Translations under genes and position numbers: made by a program
The notes under the pieces: generated by a model
Seen by the model: the letters and a program-made list of their open reading frames with translations, nothing else
Databases searched by the model: none
What the model was told of the DNA's origin: nothing
Shown: in pieces, positions 1-7,655 of the stretch
Position numbering within the stretch: the stretch's first letter is position 1
Layout: the number at the start of each line of letters is the position of its first letter
DNA from: Betaproteobacteria bacterium
GTDB lineage: Bacteria > Pseudomonadota > Gammaproteobacteria > Burkholderiales > Casimicrobiaceae
Assembly: GCA_005889025.1 (NCBI GenBank)
Contig: VBCZ01000090.1
Location: 1-14,422 of the forward strand
Direction of reading: 5' to 3'
DNA length: 14,422 nucleotides

Positions 1-29
1 AGAAGCTCGGACAGGGCTGGCCCCTTTTT

Positions 30-1430
<1,401 letters not shown>

Positions 1431-1778
1431 GGCTGGTCTGTAGGCATGCAGAGGTTTTTTGGTTCCACGTGAGTCGCCCGGCCCAACTAACGACACGCGA
1501 TGCTACCAGCCGCCTTGCCCGATGGCACGGCAGTCCGCAACAGAATGAAGTTCAGCTGATCCGGGATGGGAAACGGCGAACGCGCCGCCACGCCGTCATA
1601 GCGACAAAGTCAGTCGGGCTCGTTTCCCAGGTGCGCGAGTAGCTCGGATTCGGGAGCGCAGGCGCTCTGGAGGAATCGCCGGCGCAACGGTTGAAGATCC
1701 TCAGCGCCGCGGCTCCAGAATGCAAGTAAGGCAAGCGGCCGGGCCGCCGCGCTGCCAGTCGCGATGCTCGCCGTCGCT
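1431..1778. other. Gene-free stretch between asnS and the TPR gene
   Basis: About 350 bases with no reading frame I would defend. A 60-codon frame on the minus strand (1552-1734) has arginine/serine/proline-rich composition and no ribosome site. It looks like out-of-frame GC-rich DNA. The stretch must hold the leader and promoter of asnS, but I could not identify a convincing -35/-10 pair. A small GC hairpin at 1735-1747 is listed separately. Confidence 0.5.
1735..1747 (-). terminator. Possible hairpin terminator after the TPR gene
   Basis: A perfect GC inverted repeat, GCGGCC/GGCCGC around one central base, lies 31 bases beyond the stop codon of the TPR gene. Read leftward it is followed by TTGCCTTACTT, which is only loosely T-rich. 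The short stem and poor T-tract make this weak. It could be chance in GC-rich DNA. Confidence 0.22.
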
Positions 1779-2618
1779 TCAGGTCCAGTCGTCGCCTCCG
1801 CCCGCCCCGCCGATGAAACCTCCGCCGTCGTCCCAGGAAGAGCTGTCGGCAACACCGAAGTCGTTGCCTCCCATGTCGTCGGGCATCGGCTGCTCGCCGC
1901 CGACCATCGGGGTGGCACCTCCCTCGCCACTGTGTCCGCCGCCCAGGCGATGGGCAAGAGCTTGGCCTGCGACCATGCCCGCGCCGAGCGCTGCACCGGT
2001 CGCGAGACCGCCCAGTATTCCGGAGCCGATTCCGCCACCCGCGCCGAGCGGGGCGGCCGCACCGGGACCGTAAGGCTGCCCGGGAGGAACCGGTCCAGAG
2101 GTCGTCGGGCCGTTAGCCGGGTAGGTCGCGCTGCTCCTGCGCATTGCGCGCACAACCCACAACACGATCGCGACGACGCCGACCCCCAGCAGCAGGGTTC
2201 TCCAGGGGATGCCGCTGGAAGCCACAGGCGCGGACCCTGACGAAGCCGCGGGCGCGAAGCCGGACGCAGCGGACGGGCGAAGAGCGCGCGAGGTCGAGAT
2301 CCGCTGCTTGATCTCGGCAACCGCCTGCGGCTTGGCGAAGGGCAGGCCGGGCTCCAGGCGCTCTGCGGTGGCGAGCTCCGATTCGGCAGCCGTGAAGCGG
2401 CCCTGCTTGGCCAACAATTCGGCTTCGACATAGTGCGCCTTCGCGCTGTTGGGATGATCGCGCAAAACCTGATCCATCATCCGCTGCGCTTCGGAAAAAT
2501 TGCCGGATTGTGCCGCTTGATAGACCTGATGAAGCGTCGGGTCCTGCGCGGATGCGCCTGCCGCCATGAAGCTTGCGGCCGCCAGGAAAAAGATGCTTAC
2601 CATGGTTCTTGCGGACAT
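1779..2618 (-). CDS. Secreted or membrane-anchored TPR protein with glycine-rich tail
   Basis: Function unknown. A signal peptide covers about residues 1-24 (hydrophobic core, then AGASA-Q). Two TPR-like helical repeats follow (about residues 27-95: a QVYQAAQSGNFSEAQRMMDQ type unit, then an AKAHYVEAELLAKQGRFTAA type unit). A low-complexity Ala/Ser/Pro linker leads to one transmembrane helix at about residues 140-160 (LLLGVGVVAIVLWVVRAMRR). The C-terminal third is Gly-rich and hydrophobic (GGLATGAALGAGMVAGQAL) and ends in an acidic Gly/Asp/Trp tail (DDGGGFIGGAGGGDDW). That tail resembles the C-termini of DUF2076-type proteins as I remember them. The ATG at 2618 has an AGGAG ribosome site at 2627-2631 with 8-base spacing. 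The likely topology is TPRs in the periplasm and tail in the cytoplasm. The gene stands alone, 108 bases from its upstream neighbour. It is clearly coding, but I cannot name it. Confidence 0.85.
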   Translation of the reverse strand: MSARTMVSIFFLAAASFMAAGASAQDPTLHQVYQAAQSGNFSEAQRMMDQVLRDHPNSAKAHYVEAELLAKQGRFTAAESELATAERLEPGLPFAKPQAVAEIKQRISTSRALRPSAASGFAPAASSGSAPVASSGIPWRTLLLGVGVVAIVLWVVRAMRRSSATYPANGPTTSGPVPPGQPYGPGAAAPLGAGGGIGSGILGGLATGAALGAGMVAGQALAHRLGGGHSGEGGATPMVGGEQPMPDDMGGNDFGVADSSSWDDGGGFIGGAGGGDDWT

Positions 2619-2726
2619 GACTTTCGCTCCTCTGGCGTTCGACCTGGTTTAGACGAGCCGACGCTCAACCGAGTTCCAGAGAGTACGCTGGGCAACGATC
2701 GAGTCGAAGAATGCGGCGAGATCGCA

Positions 2727-4508
2727 TCAATGCGCGGCGACGTCGTAGTACTTCCACTGATTGCGCAAGAACGGGCTTTGCTTGTACCCCTTGAGCCATG
2801 GCTGGGCGACGACGTTGGCGTAGGCGTTCATGCCGAGCAGCCACGGCGTGTAATTTTCGACCAGCTCGGTCATCCTACGGTAGAGCGCAGTGCGCTCGGG
2901 ACCGTCGGGCAGGAGCAGCGCCGCCTCGTACGCCTGGTCGTAGGCGGGCAGCCGAAAGCGTGCGTCATTCTGGGTACCGATCGTCTTGCTGTAGAGCGGC
3001 GTCGAGAACGGTTCCGGATCCGGCACCGCGCTGATCCACGATAGGCCCCACATCTGCAATTGACCGGCTTCCGACATCTTGTTGAGCTCGGGCCACTTCT
3101 GCATGAAAAAAGTCATCCGGATGCCGATCGCGTCCATGTTCTTCTTCCACAGCTCGTTTTCGTTGCGGTCGGACGCATCCGGCGTCGAGGCCTTGGTGAT
3201 CGTGAGTTGCTTGCCGTCCGGTGTCTCGCGGTAGCCGTCGCCGTCGCGATCCTTGTAGCCGAACTTCTCGAGTAGCGCGCGCGCCGCCGCGGGATCGTAG
3301 CGATTCCTCGCTGGAAGCGTCGGATCGTGACCTGGTATCCCGGGTGGCACGAGCTGTGAAGCAAGCTTGCCTTGACCATGACGCAGCACGTCGATCTCGG
3401 CCTGGCGGTCGTAGCCCAAAGCGATCGCGCGGCGCAGCGCGATTTTCTCCGGCGTATAGCCGCCGACGACCGGGTCGTCCAGGTTGAAGAAGGTGAAGGA
3501 TATCGAAGGTTCGATCTGGCGGTGCAGCACGATGCCGCGCTTCGCGTATGCGGGAAGAAGTGCATCTTTGGCAAGCACATTAGCGGCGAGGGAGCGTCGC
3601 AGCTCGAGGTAATCCAGCGCGCCGCTGTCGAATGAAAGCAGGCGCGGCGAATCCTCCTCGATGATGTTTATCTCGACGCGGCCGACAATCGGCAGCTTCT
3701 TGCCGGTGTTGTCGCGCGCGATTCCCGCGTCGCCCGATTCGCTGCCCGGGCCCGGAACCGGATACGCCTCGTTGCGATAACCGGGATTGGCTTCGAGCAC
3801 GATCTTCTGTCCGCGCACCCAGTGCTTCAGACGATAGGGGCCGGTGCCAATCGGATACTCCATGACGCGATTCGATGGGTCCTTGTTCGCCTCGACCACT
3901 TCTCGCGCGACCGCGGCGAGCCCGTCATAGCTGAGCCAGTGCTGAAACGAGTAGTAAGGCGCCTTGAAGCGAATGCGCAGCGTGTAGCGGTCGAGGGCCT
4001 GCAAGCCTTCGATCTTTGAGTCGTAGTCGAAGCGGTCCGCCTTGTGTGCACGCTCCAGGGCCTCATCGAGGCCGACGAGGCGGTGATCGAAGAGGTAGAG
4101 CCAATATGAGCGCACCTTCGGATCGAAGATGCGCTTGATGCTGTACACGTAGTCCTCCGCGGTAAGCTCGCGCTTCCTGCCCTTGAACGCCGGATCGTCG
4201 GCGAAGTAGATGCCCGGCCGCACTTTGACGGTGAATGTTCGCCCGCCGTCGGTGATCTGCGGCATGCCGTTCGCGGTGTTGGGGACAAGCCGCACCGGGC
4301 GGGCGAAATAGTCGTAGGTGTAGAGCGGATCGAAGATCGCGTGGCAGATCTCGAAGGAATATGAATCGTAGACTGCCTGTGGATCGAAGCCGTTTTCCGC
4401 GACCGGAATCGCGACCCGAAGCGTCTTGCTCATGTCCGCCGCGCGCGCCGGAAACGCCAGCGCGAGAAAAACGGCAAGCAACGCTGCGTACGCCCAGCGA
4501 CGATTCAT
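2727..4508 (-). CDS. Periplasmic peptide-type ABC transporter substrate-binding protein (SBP family 5)
   Basis: A periplasmic solute receptor of the OppA/DppA class (SBP_bac_5), which delivers peptides or similar solutes to an ABC importer. A signal peptide covers residues 1-23 (positively charged MNRR, hydrophobic core, ARA-A cleavage site). There is no lipobox cysteine, so it should be soluble. Family marks are the early LRVAIPVAENGFDPQ, then TFTVKVRPGIYFADDPAFKG, ELTAEDYVYSIKRIFDP and the GTGPYRLKHW signature. The 593-residue length fits the upper range of the family. The start at 4508 overlaps the stop of the aminotransferase by four bases (ATGA), implying translational coupling. A longer in-frame extension to 5030 is only the other frame of the aminotransferase and lacks a signal peptide in the right place. 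No permease or ATPase gene is in the window, so its transporter must be elsewhere. The substrate is unknown. Confidence 0.93.
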   Translation of the reverse strand: MNRRWAYAALLAVFLALAFPARAADMSKTLRVAIPVAENGFDPQAVYDSYSFEICHAIFDPLYTYDYFARPVRLVPNTANGMPQITDGGRTFTVKVRPGIYFADDPAFKGRKRELTAEDYVYSIKRIFDPKVRSYWLYLFDHRLVGLDEALERAHKADRFDYDSKIEGLQALDRYTLRIRFKAPYYSFQHWLSYDGLAAVAREVVEANKDPSNRVMEYPIGTGPYRLKHWVRGQKIVLEANPGYRNEAYPVPGPGSESGDAGIARDNTGKKLPIVGRVEINIIEEDSPRLLSFDSGALDYLELRRSLAANVLAKDALLPAYAKRGIVLHRQIEPSISFTFFNLDDPVVGGYTPEKIALRRAIALGYDRQAEIDVLRHGQGKLASQLVPPGIPGHDPTLPARNRYDPAAARALLEKFGYKDRDGDGYRETPDGKQLTITKASTPDASDRNENELWKKNMDAIGIRMTFFMQKWPELNKMSEAGQLQMWGLSWISAVPDPEPFSTPLYSKTIGTQNDARFRLPAYDQAYEAALLLPDGPERTALYRRMTELVENYTPWLLGMNAYANVVAQPWLKGYKQSPFLRNQWKYYDVAAH

Positions 4509-5645
4509 CGCTTGTTCATGAAAGCCGAGAGACGAGCGATGCCTTCCGCGAGGCGTTCCTCGCTTGCCGCGAAGCACCAGCGCACGAATCCCTCGCCTTC
4601 GGGGCCGAACGCGCTGCCAGGTGCAAGACCGAGCTTCGCATCGCGCACCAGGCGTTTGCAGAACTCGAGGCTGTCGGCGACCCCGTCGACTTTGAAGAAT
4701 GCGTACATCGCGCCGGCCGGCGCAGGCGCGCTGATGCCGGGAATGCGGTCGAGCGCCGCAGTGAGATAGTCGCGCGCTGCGCGGAAGCGCGCCAGCGTAT
4801 GGGCGACCGTCGACTCGCCACGCTCGAGTGCGACGACGCCGGCGCGTTGCACGAATGCCGGCGAGCAAGACGTGTTGTACTCGATGAGCTTCCCCAGGTC
4901 GCGCATGAGCGCGGTGGGAGCGACGATCCATTCCAGACGCCACCCGGTCATGAGCCACGCCTTGGAAAAGCTGTTGGTGCTGACAAGCCGATCGTCTGCC
5001 GTGGCGATATCGAGGAACGAAGGCGCGCACGCGCCACTGGCGTAGAACAGCCGTTCGTAGACATCGTCGGCGACGATCCAGATGCCGCGCTCACGGCAGT
5101 GCTCGAGAATCGTGCGCTGGGACTCGCGGTCGATCGTCCAGCCGCTCGGGTTGTTCGGCGAATTGATCATCACCGCGCGTGTTTCCGGCGTCAGCGCAGC
5201 GAGCAGGCGATCAAGGTCGAGTGTCCAGCCGTCGCGTCCGAACGAAAGCGGCACGCGAGCGACAGTTGCGCCGAGTATCTTCGGGATCTCCGTCAGGTTC
5301 GGCCATAGCGGCGTCACGCAGACGACGCGATCGCCGGGGTCGATGAGCGCCTCGATGGCCAGCATCAGCGCCGACACGGTGCAGACGCGTGACGTACGCC
5401 GCGATCGCCTGGCGCAACTCGGGGATACCGTAATTCTGCGTGTAGAAGGTTTCGCCCGCGGCAAGCGCGGCGACAGCCGCGTCGCGGATGTATGCCGGCG
5501 TCACCTCGTCGGGCTCGCCGAACCAGAAGGCGAGGATCGCGGGATCGCCCAAGCCCTCGTTGGCGACTTCGCGGATCTGCGAGGCAACCAGCGCCTGCAC
5601 GCTGCTGCGCGCGGCCAGATCGTGCACGGATAGGAGGGTGCTCAT
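4505..5645 (-). pseudogene. Class I PLP-dependent aminotransferase, frameshifted with an apparent internal deletion
   Basis: Would transfer amino groups between an amino acid and a keto acid (fold type I, aspartate/aromatic aminotransferase-like; substrate unknown). It is split over two frames. The N-terminal part starts at ATG 5645 and reads in frame to about 5380 (AILAFWFGEPDEVTPAYI, YTQNYGIPELRQAI, YVTRLH). The rest is in another frame, from VSALMLAIEALIDPGDRV at about 5376 to the TGA at 4505-4507. The C-terminal part keeps NSPNNPSGW, DDVYERLFY, the PLP-lysine motif NSFSKAWLMTGWR (Lys codon 4961-4963) and the arginine of FVRWCFA. Family members normally have about a dozen residues between the YVTRLH-like and VSALM-like segments, including a VTSSG-type motif. 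These are missing here, so this looks like a deletion whose length is not a multiple of three. The first frame runs on to a stop at 5211. It could be a real lesion or an assembly error. It is first gene of the operon with the binding protein. Confidence 0.85.
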
Positions 5646-5666
5646 GGAAAATCCGAGTTGAGCGCC

Positions 5667-5695
5667 TTTATACTGTGCCGTTCAGCGTGGAGCAA
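5667..5695 (-). promoter_or_regulatory. Sigma70-like promoter for the aminotransferase-SBP operon
   Basis: On the minus strand TTGCTC (5695-5690) and TATAAA (5672-5667) are separated by exactly 17 bases. Transcription would begin near 5660, giving a leader of about 15 bases before the ATG at 5645. The -35 element covers the ribosome site (GGAG, 5689-5692) of the divergent small gene at 5701. A TATACT at 5669-5674 could serve as a -10 for that gene, but I see no matching -35. Prediction by eye only. Confidence 0.5.
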
Positions 5696-5700
5696 GAGCG

Positions 5701-6045
5701 ATGAAGGTCTACGGAATCGTCAACTGCAATACGGTCAAGGCGGCGCGCGCATGGCTCGACGCGAACAGGAAGCGCTACGAGTTCGGCGACTTCAAGAAAA
5801 CGCCGCCGACGCGCGAGCTGCTCGCGGGCTGGTGCGCCGCATTCGGTTGGGAGAACGTATTGAATCGGCGCGGAACGACATGGCGCACGCTCTCGCCGGC
5901 GGAGCAGGCGAAAGTGACAAGCGAATCCTCCGCGATCGACCTGATGATGGAGAAGCCGTCAGTCATCAAGCGACCGATCGTGGAGGCGGAAAAAACGCGA
6001 TTGATCGGTTTCGACGAAGGCGAATACCTGACAAAGCTGCGCTGA
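5701..6045 (+). CDS. ArsC/YffB-family thioredoxin-fold protein (Spx/ArsC-like reductase)
   Basis: Belongs to the small ArsC-related family typified by E. coli YffB, cytoplasmic proteins of about 115 residues with one redox cysteine. Their role is poorly defined and probably glutathione-dependent thiol reduction, not proven arsenate reduction. The start MKVYGIVNCNTVKAARAWL carries the single active-site-region cysteine at residue 9. Downstream family marks are FGDFKKTPP, LLAGW, NRRGTTWR, IDLMMEKPSVIKRPI and IGFDEGEY. Length is 114 residues, as expected. The family usually has NCDT at the cysteine; here it is NCNT. The ATG at 5701 has GGAG at 5689-5692 with 8-base spacing. It is divergent from the aminotransferase with only 55 bases between them. 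The 5' overlap of signals suggests the two promoters influence each other. Confidence 0.93.
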   Translation: MKVYGIVNCNTVKAARAWLDANRKRYEFGDFKKTPPTRELLAGWCAAFGWENVLNRRGTTWRTLSPAEQAKVTSESSAIDLMMEKPSVIKRPIVEAEKTRLIGFDEGEYLTKLR

Positions 6046-6162
6046 CGATTCCTCGCCGCGAATGCATTTGCGAAGGACGATGCCGCTGCGCGTGCTCGGC
6101 GCGGACATCGACGGGGCCAATGCGAGATCCAAGCTTACGCCACGCGTCCCCACCCGTATGCG

Positions 6163-6366
6163 CTGCTATACTTTCCTGTACTCAGCGGGATCGCCATCAT
6201 CGTTTGCGCAGTCGCCGGCGGATTTCTCGCATGGTCGCTGGTATCCTCCCTGGGCTGGGATGGCGTTGGCGGCGCGATCGCGGCGGCGTTTCTCGGGATG
6301 GTCGCGGCGACCCTGCTTTTCGCGTTGGGCGTGCTGGCAGGCAAGGCGCTTCGGTTGCTCAAGTAA
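6163..6366 (+). CDS. Possible small two-helix membrane protein, start codon not identifiable
   Basis: An uninterrupted frame, the same as the preceding gene's, runs from its stop at 6045 to TAA 6364-6366. From about 6163 it encodes LLYFPVLSGIAIIVCAVAGG, a short loop (SSLGWDGVGG), then AIAAAFLGMVAATLLFALGV and a basic end (AGKALRLLK). This is a clean two-transmembrane-helix pattern with coding-like codon use. There is no in-frame ATG, GTG or TTG before the first helix; the coordinate given is an in-frame CTG used as a placeholder. An ATG at 6158 lies in another frame and would need a frame change to join. A TATACT at 6167-6172 could be a -10 element. It may be a gene with a rare start, a frameshifted gene or a decayed remnant. 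I do not recognise a family. Confidence 0.42.
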   Translation: MLYFPVLSGIAIIVCAVAGGFLAWSLVSSLGWDGVGGAIAAAFLGMVAATLLFALGVLAGKALRLLK

Positions 6367-6533
6367 TTCGAGAACACACGCCTTCCGCCGCGTGCGAGTT
6401 TCCCGACCCGCGACTGACGGTTCCACAGCACGCCGACGGGGGAAGACTCGACCGGTGCGTCGTCCGTGCAGCTTCCGTTAAGGAAGGCGACGGGTTTCGC
6501 TGAGCCGACGGATCCTCCCCGGTCGACGCCTCC

Positions 6534-6761
6534 CTAGGCGCGGGACTCCACTCGGCTGGCCGCGTCGACTCGCAGGCTTGCCTCGCTGCCGTCGCCGGCG
6601 CGGGCGACGATGAAGACCGCCAATGCCAGCAAGACGCTGAAGACAACCCCGATGGCGAGCGCTTCAGCCGCCAGTCCTGCAAGATCGCGCCAGACGCGCC
6701 ATTCGAGTGCTTTGGAATTCCGGCGCTCCATCGCTTGCAGGCTTTGCAATTCGAGTGGCAT
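6534..6761 (-). CDS. Putative small single-helix membrane protein
   Basis: A 75-residue frame from ATG 6761 (MPLELQSLQAMERRN) contains one strong transmembrane segment at about residues 32-55 (EALAIGVVFSVLLALAVFIVA). An amphipathic, charged N-terminus precedes it and a short polar tail (GDGSEASLRVDAASRVESRA) follows. The frame extends upstream to 6932, but that part is Arg/Pro/Ser/Cys-rich and overlaps the promoter and start of the response regulator, so I shortened it. An alternative start is ATG 6731. The ribosome site is weak. It is divergent from the two-component genes, which makes it a candidate target or accessory of that system, but this is guesswork from position. No family recognised. 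Confidence 0.45.
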   Translation of the reverse strand: MPLELQSLQAMERRNSKALEWRVWRDLAGLAAEALAIGVVFSVLLALAVFIVARAGDGSEASLRVDAASRVESRA

Positions 6762-6917
6762 GGCTTGGCATCCGTGAAATCGGCTCGAAAGGCGGGTCTT
6801 GTCATTGAAACCCCGCGATGCGACGGCGCTGGGGCGGCGAACGGGGCGTGCCGGCGAACAATCGTGGCAACAAAATGACGATGCCCCGCAGGGTGTCGGC
6901 TTCATCGAAGCGTGGGG

Positions 6918-6923
6918 TATAGT
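6918..6923 (+). promoter_or_regulatory. Possible -10 element giving a near-leaderless response-regulator transcript
   Basis: TATAGT ends 8 bases before the ATG at 6932, so transcription would begin within a few bases of the start codon. No convincing -35 is present (GTCGGC at 17-base spacing). The start codon also lacks a Shine-Dalgarno sequence, which agrees with a leaderless message. Weak prediction by eye. Confidence 0.33.
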
Positions 6924-6931
6924 CGTTCGCA

Positions 6932-7633
6932 ATGAGCCGCCGCATCGCCATCATCGAAGACGAGCCCGCAATCCGCGCCAATTACGCGGATGCGCTGAAG
7001 AAACAGGGCTACGAGGTCTCGGCATACGCCAGCCGCGCCGATGCACTGGCGGCGTTTCGTACGAGGCTCCCCGATCTCGCGTTGATCGACATCGGTCTAG
7101 ATGACGACATCGACGGCGGTTTTACGCTGTGCCGCGAGCTTCGGGCGATGTCGGCAAACGTGCCGATCATTTTTCTTTCGGCGCGCGACTCCGACTTCGA
7201 CATCGTCGCCGGGTTGCGGCTCGGCGCGGACGACTACCTGACCAAGGACGCGAGCCTGCCGCACCTCACGGCGCGCATCGCGGCACTGTTCCGTCGTAGC
7301 GATCTCCTGTCGGCGCCGCAGGCGGTGGAGGATGTCGTCGAGCGCGGCAACCTCCTGCTCGATCTGAAGCGTCTCAACGCGCAGTGGAAGGACACACGCG
7401 TCGATCTCACGTTGACCGAGTTCTGGATGGTGCACACGCTCGCCAAGTTTCCGGGTCATGTCAAGGACCGCGACAGCCTCATGCGCGACGCCAGGATCGT
7501 CGTCGACGATGCCACCATCACTTCGCACATCAAGCGCATCCGCCGCAAATTTCTCGCAGTGGATCCAAAGTTCGACTGCATTGCGACGGTGTATGGCATG
7601 GGCTACCGTTGGACCGCGGAAGCGCCGGCGTAA
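6932..7633 (+). CDS. pdsR: Two-component response regulator, PdsR-like (dedicated sortase system type), OmpR/PhoB class
   Basis: A DNA-binding transcription regulator switched by phosphorylation from the kinase encoded 22 bases downstream. The receiver domain spans about residues 3-118: acidic pocket E9/D10/E11, phospho-acceptor D53 (LALIDIGL), S83 (FLSARDS) and K105 (DDYLTKDAS). A winged-helix Trans_reg_C domain fills about residues 135-230 (DLTLTEFWMVHTLAKFPGHV, TITSHIKRIRRKF, TVYGMGYRW). The run DDDIDGGFTLCREL, the phrase LTKDASLPHL and the FPGHVKDRDSLM stretch match, from memory, the response regulator of the 'proteobacterial dedicated sortase system' (PdsR). The length of 233 fits. It is the first gene of a two-gene operon, with a possible near-leaderless start. 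The response-regulator class is certain; the PdsR assignment is likely but needs a profile search, as no sortase is in view. Confidence 0.92.
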   Translation: MSRRIAIIEDEPAIRANYADALKKQGYEVSAYASRADALAAFRTRLPDLALIDIGLDDDIDGGFTLCRELRAMSANVPIIFLSARDSDFDIVAGLRLGADDYLTKDASLPHLTARIAALFRRSDLLSAPQAVEDVVERGNLLLDLKRLNAQWKDTRVDLTLTEFWMVHTLAKFPGHVKDRDSLMRDARIVVDDATITSHIKRIRRKFLAVDPKFDCIATVYGMGYRWTAEAPA

Positions 7634-7655
7634 GCGTCTCTCGCCTGCTTCTTCG

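Noticed and set aside
4509..5030. Upstream extension of the binding-protein frame to 5030
   Set aside because: This part is another frame of the aminotransferase and is Arg/His-rich. The signal peptide begins at 4508, where the ATGA overlap lies.
6459..6485. CTTCC-gttaa-GGAAG inverted repeat
   Set aside because: A five-pair stem without a T-tract; too short to support a terminator or operator call.
6762..6932. N-terminal extension of the single-helix protein to 6932
   Set aside because: Composition is non-protein-like and it overlaps the promoter region and start of the response regulator.
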